DNA of 64,000 nucleotides from Vulcanisaeta sp. JCM 16161 (GTDB taxonomy: Archaea > Thermoproteota > Thermoprotei > Thermoproteales > Thermocladiaceae): the NCBI RefSeq assembly GCF_001316285.1, contig NZ_BBDO01000007.1, positions 1 through 64,000 on the forward strand. The letters run 5' to 3'. Below the pieces are notes generated by a model. The model was not told the origin of the DNA. It saw only the letters and a program-made list of their open reading frames with translations, and ran no database searches. Numbering within the stretch: the stretch's first letter is position 1; each line of letters opens with the position of its first letter. The translations under genes and the position numbers were made by a program. This document shows, piece by piece, positions 19,364-29,476 of this stretch.

Positions 19364-20608
19364 GTGTCCTTTAGGGAGGACATCGAGTTGATTAGGGGTT
19401 CAAGGAGCAATTTACTACGTGGTAAGAGGATTGTGCTTGCCCTAACGGGTGGTGTTTCGATTTATAGGGTTCCGGACATTGCCAGGGAATTGATTAGGCA
19501 TGGCGCTGACGTAATCACGTTCATGAGTAGGAAAGCAAGTAAGTTACTTGGTCCGAGGGTCATGGAGTGGGCTACGGGTAATCCCGTGTACGTTGAGCTG
19601 AGCGGCTATGCTGAGCATGTTAATATCTGCACGACGGCTAACGCCGTGGTTATTGTACCAGCCACGGCAAACACGATAAGTAAGATCGCCAACGGCATTG
19701 GCGACACTTCGGTAACACTATGCGCAATGACCGCCCTGGGTTCAGGGGTACCATTACTACTTGTTCCTGCAATGAATGAATCAATGTGGAGGAACCCAAT
19801 CATTAGGGCGAATATTGAGAAACTACGTGGCTTGGGTGTTCGTTTTGTGGAGCCCATCATTGAGGAGGGTAAGGCGAAGTTGGCGCCTAATCAGGAGGTT
19901 GTTGAGTCGGTGATTGATTTGTTATCGCCGAGGGATATGGATGGCTTATCCGTCCTTATTACGTCGGGGCCAACCCACGAGTATATCGACGCCACGAAGT
20001 ACATAACCACACCAAGCAGTGGCTTAACGGGTTACTACTTTGCAAGGGAGGCCTCTGCCAGGGGTGCCAGGGTAACACTGATAGAGGGGCCAGTGGGCAT
20101 TAGCGATCCACCCGGTGTTGAGGTTTACAAGGTCGAGAGCGTGCTCGAGATGTACGATACCGCCATTAAGTTGGTTAGTAAGCGTCATTATGACCTGGCC
20201 ATACTCACGGCAGCGCCGCTTGATTTCTACGTTAGGGATCGGGTAAGTGGAAAGATAAGTAGTGACCTGGATAGGGTGGTGATAGAGCTTATTCAAGCGC
20301 CAAAGATCGCTAGGGACCTGAAGAAATTCTCGCCAAATACGTTCCTAATAGCCTACAAGGCCGAGGTTGGGATCATAGAGGAGGAGTTGATCGCCAGAAC
20401 ACTGAGGAGGGCTAGTGAGGGTGATTGGGACTTGGCACTGGCTCACCTGGTTGGTAAGGGTAGGGGTTTTGGTACCGAGAGGGATGAGGTTATCGTCCTT
20501 GATAAGAACGGGGTTACCAGGAGGATAGGCCCATTACATAAGCGTGAATTGGCGAGGGAAATACTGGGTTTATACCTATCCATGAATGGGCCACGTGTCA
20601 AGGGTTAG
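19364..20608 (+). CDS. coaBC: Bifunctional phosphopantothenoylcysteine decarboxylase / phosphopantothenate-cysteine ligase
   Basis: Catalyses two steps of coenzyme A synthesis. The N-terminal flavoprotein (CoaC) domain has LTGGVSIYRVPD, the catalytic His in YAEHVNI (about residue 84), PATANTISKIANG and PAMNESMW. The CoaB domain starts at about 195 with VLITSGPTHEYIDA and has LTAAPLDFYV with the KISS segment. The 414-residue gene is unbroken. GTG 19364 lies 20 bp after CTTAATAATC, fitting leaderless expression. Confidence 0.93.
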   Translation: MSFREDIELIRGSRSNLLRGKRIVLALTGGVSIYRVPDIARELIRHGADVITFMSRKASKLLGPRVMEWATGNPVYVELSGYAEHVNICTTANAVVIVPATANTISKIANGIGDTSVTLCAMTALGSGVPLLLVPAMNESMWRNPIIRANIEKLRGLGVRFVEPIIEEGKAKLAPNQEVVESVIDLLSPRDMDGLSVLITSGPTHEYIDATKYITTPSSGLTGYYFAREASARGARVTLIEGPVGISDPPGVEVYKVESVLEMYDTAIKLVSKRHYDLAILTAAPLDFYVRDRVSGKISSDLDRVVIELIQAPKIARDLKKFSPNTFLIAYKAEVGIIEEELIARTLRRASEGDWDLALAHLVGKGRGFGTERDEVIVLDKNGVTRRIGPLHKRELAREILGLYLSMNGPRVKG

Positions 20609-20675
20609 AAATGTTAAATAGCCATATATATTGCTAGGTAATACTTTAAATACATTTTTAACTCGATAATACGCT

Positions 20676-22004
20676 ATGGGCGGGCCGGAGGTTCCCGAGC
20701 ATGTTAGGAGAAGGGGCTTAATGCTTGCGTCAATATCGACCTTCTTCGCGTGGGCCCTTGAATACTACGACTTCCTGGTATACTTCTCATTAATACCATA
20801 CATAAGCGAGCTATTCTTCCCCAAGTCAAACCCATTAGCGGCACTCCTATATACACTTCTAGTCTTCGCAGTCGGTTACTTCGCGAGGCCCCTCGGTGCG
20901 ATATTCTTCGGTCACATAGGTGATAAGTACGGTAGGAGGAATGCATTACTTGGTGATGCGATCACGATGGCCGTTGCAACAATAGTCATTGCCCTACTAC
21001 CAACATACTCGCAAATAGGGATTTGGGCGCCGACCCTACTTACCATATTCAGGTTTGTCCAGGGATTTGGATATGGAGGTGAGGCTGGTGGTGGCGTTGT
21101 GTGGGCCCTAGAGTTTGCATCACCGAAGTGGCGCGGTCTCGTTAATGGCGTGCTTAACTCCAGTATGTCTGTTGCCTCATTACTCGCCACAGGCCTATTA
21201 CTCCTTGTTAGCGCTTACTACCCAGTAGGCACGATTGGTTGGAGAATACTGTTCCTAAGTGGTGCGGTTGTCGTTATCATAGGCCTAATCATAAGGTTCG
21301 CGGCCCCGGAGTCAATACTTTGGGAGAGGAAGAAGGAGGAGGGTAGGATCGTCAAGGTGCCGTTGGCTACAGCAATTAGGAGGTATTGGTTTAGCCTAGT
21401 TCTTGTAATACTGATTAACCTCGGCCTAACCTTCGTGTTCTATGCGGGTTACGGCTTCGTAACGACATTCACAAAGTTATTATCAAGCTACATGCCACAG
21501 CTTCAAAGGGCCTTTGTCCAATTGACGTATTTGCCGTTAATGCTTGGCAGTATTGGCGGTATAATAGGTAACACATTTGGTGGTTACCTGACCGACCTCT
21601 TCGGTAGGAGGAGGATGCTGATAATACCAACCGCAATACTCCTCATAACGATATACCCACTTTACCTAGCTCTAACGACACTCTCAATACCGATAATGGC
21701 CACCTCACTGGCTCTCATGTACTTCATATTCACCTTAAGCGCCACCGTGCAGACGGCGTACTTCTCGGAGATATTCCCAACAGAGGTCAGGTGGAGTGGG
21801 ATTGGCTTTGGCTGGAATCTAAATGCGGCAATAGGCTCATTGGCGCCAACCTTCGCATTACTACTGTATGCCAACCTAAAGGGTGCTGTGAACCCAATAA
21901 TTGCGGCTGCCCTGGCACCATCAATTGTTGTAATGATTGGGGCGGCAATGACTATAGTAGGTGCCTCAATAGGGCCTGAAACCGTTAGGAAGCAGCTCGA
22001 TTGA
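20676..22004 (+). CDS. MFS transporter, metabolite:H+ symporter type
   Basis: An intact 442-residue permease with 12 hydrophobic helices. FGHIGDKYGRRNALL (about 84-98) is motif A of the superfamily, repeated in the second half as LTDLFGRRRML, and RFVQGFGYGGEAGGG fits the MHS subfamily of organic-acid and osmolyte symporters. The substrate is unknown. TATA-like sequence TTTAAATAC lies upstream at about 20644. Confidence 0.88.
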   Translation: MGGPEVPEHVRRRGLMLASISTFFAWALEYYDFLVYFSLIPYISELFFPKSNPLAALLYTLLVFAVGYFARPLGAIFFGHIGDKYGRRNALLGDAITMAVATIVIALLPTYSQIGIWAPTLLTIFRFVQGFGYGGEAGGGVVWALEFASPKWRGLVNGVLNSSMSVASLLATGLLLLVSAYYPVGTIGWRILFLSGAVVVIIGLIIRFAAPESILWERKKEEGRIVKVPLATAIRRYWFSLVLVILINLGLTFVFYAGYGFVTTFTKLLSSYMPQLQRAFVQLTYLPLMLGSIGGIIGNTFGGYLTDLFGRRRMLIIPTAILLITIYPLYLALTTLSIPIMATSLALMYFIFTLSATVQTAYFSEIFPTEVRWSGIGFGWNLNAAIGSLAPTFALLLYANLKGAVNPIIAAALAPSIVVMIGAAMTIVGASIGPETVRKQLD

Positions 22005-22037
22005 TTATAAGCAATTGAGGAAGAATTTTAAGTTAAA

Positions 22038-23100
22038 TTATGGCGTCTTCCTGTAATTCCTCAACAGCTCTATTAACTCCTTCACAACATCCCTATAATC
22101 ACCAACTATTCCATAATCCGCGTACTGGAATATTGGTGCGTTTGGGTCACTATTTATCGCCACTATTATCTTGGACTCCTTCATACCAAAGACATGCTGA
22201 ATAGCGCCACTAACACCAACGCCTATGTATAGCGTGGGCCTTATGGTCTTGCCAGTCTGCCCAACCTGCCTATCGGCCGATAACCAACCCGCATCCACGA
22301 CCTTCTTGGTGCCTCCAATCGTGCCACCAAGCATCCTGGCCAATTCTGTGAGTAGCTTAACGCCGTCTGTACTACCAACGCCACGCCCAGCCACAACCAC
22401 GATGTCAGCCTTCTCAACCGGTGGTAACTCCTCACCCTTGATCACGGACTTAACCTCAATTAGTCCCTGCCCATTAATGCTCGGTATCGACTCGATGGTC
22501 TCAGCTATGATTTCGCCCTTCCTGCTCGTATCCCTCGGTGGTGTTGGGAATACATTGGGCCTAACACTGGCTAGTTGCGGTCTCCTGGTCGGCGTCCTTA
22601 TGTGGGCTAGTATGTTACCACCATATGTGGGTCTTACCTGGTCAAGGTCTCTAGTCTTTGGATCCACATCTAGTTCTGTACAGTCTGCCGTTATTCCTGT
22701 CCTTAATGAATTAGCCACGTAAGGTGCTAGCTCCCTACCTCTCTTTGTGGCTGCAAATAGTATTATCTCTGGTTTGTACTTGTTCGCTAGTTGTACTATT
22801 ACGTTGGCATATACGTGGGGTACGTACTTAGTTAGGGCCGGGTGGTCTACGTATATTACCCTATCGGCTCCGTAATAAATAGGTTCCTTAACCATATCAC
22901 CAAGATTACTGCCTATCATTATTGCTGTAACATCTGTGCTTATCTTACTGGCCAATTCCCTGGCCTTTCCTATGAGTTGTAGACTTCCATCCTTGATGAC
23001 ACCATTTACATACTCTACGTATACCCATATGCTTATAATCACTCTTATTAACGGGGTTCCACTCACTGCAAATCCTTTGCTGGGCCTGGGCCGCGCTCAT
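22038..23100 (-). CDS. etfA: Electron transfer flavoprotein alpha subunit (EtfA/FixB), N-terminus frameshifted
   Basis: Binds FAD and shuttles electrons in the EtfABCX complex. The start ATG 23100 overlaps the etfB stop (ATGA). The opening frame reads SEWNPVNKSDYKH and shifts at about 23035 to WVYVEYVNGVIKDGSLQLIG. The C-terminal FAD domain has VVVAGRGVGS, DAGWLSADRQVGQTGK and YIGVGVSGAIQH, the classical alpha-subunit signature. Length after repair is about 353 residues. Confidence 0.92.
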
Positions 23101-23920
23101 GGCTTGATCACCCCATCCTTAACCAGGTTATCAATCAACCACTTAGCCGCCTCCTTTGGATCTCCCTTGAATATTTGCCTCTTCCTTTCTATGGGTTTTG
23201 CGTCCTCTATCTTAGCGACTATCGTCGGTGAACCCCTAAGACCAACACACTCCCTCTCGAGCTTAAGTGCGTTGTTATCAACCATCTTTACTAACCCATT
23301 CAACTTAGCCTCAACCTTCCTAACAAGGCTTATGTCCCTCGGCGGGTTACTATTCTTATAAACACTGATTATTATTGGCATTTTATACTCATAAGTCTCA
23401 TAGACACCCTCATCCTCCAGGTACCTAGTGACCACTATAAGCCATCCTCAAGCTTAACCTCTGCATCAACTGCGTAGTAAACATAGGGTAGGTTTAGCCA
23501 TGAGGCTACCTGGGCCGGCATGTGGGCTGTTGATGAGTCCGTGGTCTCCTCACCAAACACTATAAGGTCGAAGTTCGGGAATAACCTCTGTATACTCCTT
23601 GCAACGGTGTATGAGGTAGCCAATGTATCAGCGCCTGCGAATACCCTATCAGTGATTAGGTATGCCTCGTCCGCGCCCATGCCAATTGTTGATTCTAGGA
23701 AGTCCTTGCCGCTTGGTGGTGCCATTGATAGTGTTATTACCTTACCACCATACTTGTCCTTAAGTCTCAATGCGAATTCAAGGGCGTTTCTGTCATATGG
23801 ATTAAGCATCAGTGGTACTCCCTCACGCACGAGGTTATGCGTTACTGGGTCAAGCCTGACCGCCGTTACGTTGGGTACCGCGGCCTTCACAGGGACTATT
23901 ATCGTTAATCCACCCATCAA
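23097..23920 (-). CDS. etfB: Electron transfer flavoprotein beta subunit (EtfB/FixA), frameshifted
   Basis: Partner of EtfA; in bifurcating Etf it carries the second FAD. The N-terminal part has LNPYDRNALEFALRLKDKYG and SMAPPSGKDFLESTIGMGAD, and FDLIVFGEETTDSSTA. An indel at about 23435 follows VKLEDGL, then the tail continues VTRYLEDEGVYETYEYKMP. Restored length is about 274 residues. TTG/ATG choices at 23917-23920 are equivalent for function. Confidence 0.92.
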
Positions 23921-23995
23921 TTAAAGGCAAACATTTGACTTAATATGTATTTCTGAACTTTGACATATATAGCACTATATAGCATTCACGGTGCC

Positions 23996-24288
23996 TTAAC
24001 CAAACCTATACTGAACGCCGAAACCACTCTTCGGGTAATTCCACTCAATGTTATTCTCTGGGCAGACCACACGGCACGTACCACACTCTAGACAGCCCTC
24101 GTGCGAGAATACCACTGTGCCGTCAGGTCCTGGTGTGTAGCACCTGGCTGGGCATAGGTATAGGCAGGGCTTCTTATCGCACTTCCTACATTGGTCTGGG
24201 TCTATGATCCTAATGTGGGGTCTCTGATCAACATCCCACGCATTACTGTTCAATCTCTCCTCAATTGGGATCTTCCTGTCCAGCTCAT
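23996..24288 (-). CDS. fixX: Ferredoxin-like EtfX/FixX, N-terminus frameshifted
   Basis: Small iron-sulfur protein of the EtfABCX complex. CRKCDKKPCLYLCP and CLECGTCRVVCP give two clusters of cysteines typical of FixX-like ferredoxins. ATG 24288 overlaps the fixC stop as ATGA, but the frame from it must shift within about 15 bases to reach KIPIEERLNSNAWDVD, so either an indel is present or an internal start is used. A gap of 75 bp separates it from etfB. Confidence 0.88.
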
Positions 24289-25562
24289 AGGTTCATCACC
24301 AACCTAATGGCATCTTTAGCTAAGTCAATTAATGTTAATTTGCCCTTACTTTCAAGGAATGTTGAGCCCAACCTCCTTGGTACTCCATCAACCTCGAAGT
24401 ACCTCCTAAGTAGGTTGTTGATCATCATCACGTAGTCACTATACAACCTCGGCTCTATTAAAACCTTGTGTGCATTCCTAAAGGTCTTAAGTTCCCTAAG
24501 TACGAAGGAGTCCTCAAGCAGCTTACCATAGACCGATAACGCGTCCTCATCGTACTTACCCAAGTCATGCGCCTTGGTAACGGCCTCCGCGGCTAACCTA
24601 CCGCTCTCCATTGCGAAGTCCACACCCCTAATTATTATGCCAAGGTGCAGTAGGAAACCGGCCGCATCACCAACGACTAGGTATCCATTACCGTATAGCT
24701 TAGGCGGCGCCGCATTAATGCCGGCAACAGGTGTTAGGTGGGCTGAGTACTCAAGGAGTTGACCACCCTTTATTAGTCTCTTAACCATTGGGTGTAGCCT
24801 AAACTCCTCGATTAGGTCGTGAACCGGCACGTCGAGTTGATACCCATAGCTTAGGTATAGGACTATGCCCAGGGTAATTGCCTCCTTGTTAGTGTATATG
24901 AAGGCGCCACCAGGTAGGTAATGCGTTGGATACCCAGCGATCACCCAGGCCAATCCCTCATCCTCATCCAGGTTAAACCTCTCGTTAATCTCCTCCTTAC
25001 TCAACTTAATGACCTCCTTAACACCAAGGGCCACTATCTCCGGGCTTAACTTAGGGGCTAAACCACTCCTCTCCAGGACGAGCCTGTTTATTCCCTCGGC
25101 TATTATCGTTACGTCACCATAAACCTCATCGTTACCAGCCCTAACACCGACAACCTTCCCATCCCTAATTATTAATGAGTCGACAGGTACCTCGGAAACC
25201 ACAACCGCACCTGCGGACTCCGCCTTCTTATCGAGCCACTCAACGAAGTTCGTTAGGTATGCGGTGAAGGACCTATGCTCAACCTTAGTTGTTTCAAAGT
25301 CCACGGTTGTCCAGGAGTCCTCAGTCATCATTGTTATCCTCTCCCTCCTAACCCAGCGCTCCACAGGGGCCTCCTTAACGTACTCCGGGTATAGCCTATC
25401 TAGGACGTGGGCGTAGATCCTGCCGCCAAAGACATTTTTACTACCCGGCTTCTTGCCCCTCTCAATAACGAGCACCCTAAACCCCCTGCTTGCCAGCTGC
25501 TGGGCTGCCGTGAGTCCCGCCGGTCCGGCACCAACCACTATCACATCGAATTTAGTCCCCAC
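24285..25562 (-). CDS. fixC: Electron transfer flavoprotein:quinone oxidoreductase EtfC/FixC
   Basis: FAD-dependent dehydrogenase that passes electrons from Etf to quinone at the membrane. The 425-residue protein is intact. VVGAGPAGLTAAQQLASRG is the N-terminal dinucleotide motif, GSKNVFGGRIY follows at about 41-51, and GYLVVGDAAGFLLHLG lies near residue 290-305. It heads the order C, X, B, A, matching EtfABCX complexes known to bifurcate NADH electrons to menaquinone and ferredoxin in Pyrobaculum. Confidence 0.92.
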   Translation of the reverse strand: MGTKFDVIVVGAGPAGLTAAQQLASRGFRVLVIERGKKPGSKNVFGGRIYAHVLDRLYPEYVKEAPVERWVRRERITMMTEDSWTTVDFETTKVEHRSFTAYLTNFVEWLDKKAESAGAVVVSEVPVDSLIIRDGKVVGVRAGNDEVYGDVTIIAEGINRLVLERSGLAPKLSPEIVALGVKEVIKLSKEEINERFNLDEDEGLAWVIAGYPTHYLPGGAFIYTNKEAITLGIVLYLSYGYQLDVPVHDLIEEFRLHPMVKRLIKGGQLLEYSAHLTPVAGINAAPPKLYGNGYLVVGDAAGFLLHLGIIIRGVDFAMESGRLAAEAVTKAHDLGKYDEDALSVYGKLLEDSFVLRELKTFRNAHKVLIEPRLYSDYVMMINNLLRRYFEVDGVPRRLGSTFLESKGKLTLIDLAKDAIRLVMNL

Positions 25563-25631
25563 GAGTCAGGAATTAGACATACACCTTATTAAGTATTAAC
25601 GCTAAATAGATTTAATTAATTCAATTGAATT

Positions 25632-25709
25632 CTCTTTTCAGAGGTGATGAGGGCGAACCCAACGGATTGAATGACATGACTCTATCCTGGCTGATGATAT
25701 GAAAAAGAG
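25632..25709 (+). ncRNA. Candidate structured RNA with C/D-box-like core and terminal stem
   Basis: A C-box match GTGATGA (25644-25650) and D-box CTGA (25691-25694) are enclosed by CTCTTTTCA (25632-25640) and TGAAAAAGAG (25700-25709), which can pair over nine bases with one bulge. A TTGA/ATGACAT pair in between could be degenerate D' and C' boxes. The rest of the 234-bp gap holds only short open frames. Confidence 0.35.
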
Positions 25710-25795
25710 TTTACCCTCTCGTGAAGCCACATAAGGAGTTCACGGTGCTTCTCGAGTAAGCAGGCTTAATTGATATCTAAAAAGATATTACTAGT

Positions 25796-27306
25796 ATGTC
25801 ATCATTAGGTGAACATATTGATAAATTAGTGGAGAGGAAGATGGAGAATTCAGGAAGTGGTGCTGGTGCGTTAATAGCTGCGATTAGGTTATTGAATAGG
25901 GGTATTGTTAGGTGGGCATTGAGGGCGTTAACAAAGGAGATTGAGTTCAATGGTGAGAGGAAGCCATTGATGGAGTGGGTATTGGCAAAGTACGCCGGTG
26001 AGTCTCAGTGCCCAACCGTGGCCCACTTTGTGGCGCCATTCTTCGAGATGGGCATGAAACTCGCCATGGCCTGGCTTCACGCGGATGAGGAACCAATTAA
26101 GGAGCTACTGAGCGATCCAGCGATTAGGAGGGGCATAGTCACGACCCTGAGGGGCATAGCACTCTTCGGCGTTACAACACCGCAGAAACTACCTGCCCCA
26201 TTCTTCATAGTCTGGAACTTCACAAACGCCTGCAACCTAAAGTGTATTCACTGCTACCAAAATGCCGGTAAGCCACTGCCTAATGAGTTAACGCTTGATG
26301 AGAAGCTTAGGGTTGTTAAGGAGCTTGATGAGGCCGGCGTACCGGCAATCGCTCTGTCAGGCGGTGAACCAACAGTCCACAGAGACTTCTGGCCAGTGTT
26401 GGCGGAGATAAGTAGGAGGGGCTTCTACCCAGCCATTGCGACAAATGGAACAACATTCGCAAACATGGAATTCGCGGAGAAGGCCAAGAAGCTTGGGCTT
26501 AGGTATGTTGAGATAAGTATTGATGCGGCCGACCCCAATGTTCATGACAAGTTCAGGGGCGTGCCTGGCGCCTGGGCTAAGGCGGTACAAGGCCTTAGGA
26601 ATGCGGTTAAGCTTGGCTTTAGTGCAGCCCTTGCTTTCACGGTTACTAAGTACAATATTCATGAGGTTGATAAGATACTCGACCTGGCCCAGGAAATCGG
26701 CGTTAAGAGGGTTGTTTTCTTCAACTTCGTCCCAGTGGGTAGGGGCCGTGAGAACCTGGAGATCGACTTATCACCCGAGGAGAGGGAGGAATTCCTTAGG
26801 CATATTTATAAGGAGATGAAGAGGAGGAAGATGGAGATAATAAGCACGGCGCCCCAGTACGGCAGGGTCGTTAATCAACTAAGTGGTGGTGAGGATGTCT
26901 CACCAACACATTTCGTAATCGCCAACGACCCAATAACCAGGGAGTTGACGGAGTTCATCGGCGGTTGCGGCGCTGGCCGCGTCTACGCTGCCATTGAGCC
27001 GAGGGTACGGTAACGCCATGCGTCTTCCTACCATACCCAGTGGGTAATCTTAGGACCAAGTCCTTCTGGGACATTTGGATGGATCCATTCATGGAGAACT
27101 TCAGGGATAGGGATAGGCTTGAGGGATTCTGCGGTAGGTGCCCGTATAAGCTGATTTGCGGTGGTTGTAGGGCCAGGGCATACAACTACTTCGGCGATGT
27201 ACTCGCCCCAGACCCAGGCTGTATATATAACTCGGCCGAGTGGAGGAAGTTGCAGGAGGACATACGGAGGATTAAGGTAAAGATATCACCATTAACCTTC
27301 AAGTAA
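25796..27306 (+). CDS. Radical SAM/SPASM protein, frameshifted
   Basis: A radical SAM enzyme of about 500 residues. A helical N-terminal extension of about 140 residues precedes the cluster motif CNLKCIHCY; ALSGGEPTVHRD and the following β/α segments complete the barrel. An indel at about 27008 leads to the SPASM tail with FCGRCPYKLICGGCRARAYN and DPGC, similar to heme-pathway enzymes AhbC/AhbD/NirJ. That likeness is suggestive only; peptide or cofactor modification is also possible. ATG 25796 follows CTAAAAAGA by about 10-20 bp. Confidence 0.75.
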
Positions 27307-27310
27307 GGTG

Positions 27311-28727
27311 ATGAAAATGAAAGTCCTACTCGCAGTTCCTCCAGGAATTGATAAGCTAGAACTGTATAAGATACTTGGTCTTAAGGCACCACCACTCGGC
27401 CTTGCCTGGATCGCGGCTGTGCTCGAGAGGGCTGGGCATAAGGTTAGGATAATTGACTCGCCAACCGAGGGCATTGACCTAAAGGCATTCATGGGTGAGG
27501 TTAAGTCTTGGCAGCCCGACATTGTTGGGATAACCGCGATAACACCAACGATTTACAAGGCCTATGAAGCCGCCAAGGCAATTAAGGAGTATGATAAGGA
27601 CATACCGATTATAATGGGTGGTCCGCATGTAACCTTCATGTATGAGGAGGCATTGAGCAATAATGTCGATGTCGTTGTTAGGGGTGAGGGTGAGTATACA
27701 ACGCTTGAGCTCATAAACACGGTGGAGAAGTACGGTTTAGACCCTGCGCGGCTAAAGTCAATAAGGGGATTGCATTTAGAGATGGTGAGAATGTCGTTAA
27801 GACGCCAGACAGGCCACCAATTAGGAACCTTGATGAATTGCCACCACCCGCCCGCCACCTGCTGCCCATGGATAGGTACACATTGTTTGGTAAGCCGATT
27901 AGGATAGTCCACGTGATGGCCAGTAGGGGATGCCCATACGGCTGCTCCTTCTGCTCCACATCATACTTCTGGGGAAGGATGATTAGGTATAGGTCGGCTA
28001 AGACCGTGGCTGATGAGATTGAGGACGCCGTGAATACGTATAAGACTAACATAATCGTGTTCACGGACGACGAGTTCACACTCGGTAAGAGGTTTGTGTA
28101 TGAGTTCCTCAGGGAGCTCGAGGAGAGGAAGCTCGACATAAACTTCTCCTGTGGCTCCAGAGTCGACACAATAGATAGGGAGATGATGAACGCGCTGAAG
28201 AGTCATGGGTGCACGGCGCTGTACTTCGGCGTTGAGTCCGGGAGCCAGGACACGATTAATAGGATTGGTAAGAGAATAACCCTTGAGCAAGCCGTCAAGG
28301 TATTCCAATGGGCTAAGGAGGTTAGGATTGATCACGTGGCTCCTTCGTGATAGGATTCCCATGGGAGTCAATAGACGACATGAAGAACACCGTCAAATTC
28401 GCCATGAAGTTAAACCCAACCTACGCCCAATTCACGGTCGCCACGCCATACCCAGGCACGCCGCTTTATTACCAGGCACTTAGTGATAACCTTATTGAGG
28501 ATTGGAATTGGGAGCACTGGACTACCCTCAAGGCCGTAATGAGGGGTTACAGGTTCACAAGGGAGCAGGCCCAGAAAATGCTTCAGTGGGCTTACGTGAA
28601 GTACTACAGTAGGCTTGGCTTCCTAATTCATGAATTGGTGCATGGTAGGTTGGGTACGATAGTGTCCGCGATAAAGAACTCCCTGGTTCCCTGGTTCACA
28701 GAGAAATTACTTAGACGTAGTGAATGA
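27311..28727 (+). CDS. B12-binding-domain radical SAM protein, multiply frameshifted
   Basis: A class B-type radical SAM enzyme of about 470 residues. The N-terminal cobalamin-binding-like domain has APPLGLAWIAAVLERAGHKV and MGGPHVTFMYEEAL; after indels at about 27780 and 27830 the cluster motif RGCPYGCSFCS appears, then FTDDEFT and YFGVESGSQDTI. A third indel at about 28345 leads to IGFPWESIDDM and TPYPGTPLYY. It starts 5 bp after the SPASM gene, so they form an operon. The architecture matches Grs-type lipid ring synthases and also methyltransferases; the substrate is unknown. Confidence 0.75.
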
Positions 28728-29398
28728 ATTATGCTGTGCTGCTCAGTATTTCCCTTAAAATCAGCAGATTTTTTTCTGCCTGGTAATGTGGCGTTAATGA
28801 AGGAATCCCTACTCAAATTCACGCCCCACTTACTAACTATCTCAAGGACTTTATCAAGGTCATCGCCAAAGGTGCCATTCTCAACATAACTATGCACCAT
28901 ATTCAATGTGCTATACACCGTATCTAAGCCATAAACCCTTGCCAACCACATGATGATGTCAGGCACATTAAGGACGACTATGTTCTTATCACTCAACCTA
29001 ATGATTAACCTCATGTATAACGTGGTGACGTTATTCACAGTAACGCACTGAACCTTATCACAATCGTCATTACTCACCATGAAGTTGCCATGGACTTTAA
29101 TATTGCCGGTCCCAAACTCAATAGCCAATGATGCGCTTAACTTGCCAAGCCTAAAAATTTCAATCTCATTACCAATCCTCTCCACGATCCTCCTCATGCG
29201 CCTAAAGAACTTGTGAACATCATTCCTATCGCAATTCCTAACGGTGAGTGGTGTTGTTGCTAGTACGGGTAGGTCCATGCAGTTAAGACCGAGGTTTCTG
29301 CAGAACTCGGTCCTTTTATAAAGTATGAATAGTATTAGGTGTAATGTGTCTAGGTACTTAATTGGGCATTCATTAATCGGTACCTCCCTAAAGTCCAT
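28628..29398 (-). CDS. Hypothetical protein overlapping the radical SAM 3' end
   Basis: Not recognised. The 256-residue frame is soluble, with MDFREVPINECPIKYLDTLH at the N-terminus, and has no known motif. Its last 100 bp overlap, antisense, the C-terminus of the convergent radical SAM gene, which is unusual; the true end may be earlier, near 28735, if an indel is present. The upstream region 29399-29476 is AT-rich and may hold its promoter. Confidence 0.5.
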   Translation of the reverse strand: MDFREVPINECPIKYLDTLHLILFILYKRTEFCRNLGLNCMDLPVLATTPLTVRNCDRNDVHKFFRRMRRIVERIGNEIEIFRLGKLSASLAIEFGTGNIKVHGNFMVSNDDCDKVQCVTVNNVTTLYMRLIIRLSDKNIVVLNVPDIIMWLARVYGLDTVYSTLNMVHSYVENGTFGDDLDKVLEIVSKWGVNLSRDSFINATLPGRKKSADFKGNTEQHSIIHSLRLSNFSVNQGTREFFIADTIVPNLPCTNS

Positions 29399-29476
29399 AA
29401 ATATACCACCAATTTACTGGCTATTCGCTTAAAAATCTATTGATTTACACAGGTGTAGATTTATACACGTAAATTA

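Noticed and set aside
22225..22722. Open frame of 165 codons antisense to etfA
   Set aside because: It is a shadow of the strongly conserved etfA frame and shows no recognised motif.
23400..23470. Programmed frameshifting in etfB and other split genes
   Set aside because: Breaks occur at unrelated sequences and in both directions across many genes, with no slippery site plus structure pattern.
25570..25795. Short open frames between fixC and the radical SAM gene
   Set aside because: None exceeds about 25 codons with a plausible start; the paired and boxed RNA-like elements explain the sequence better.
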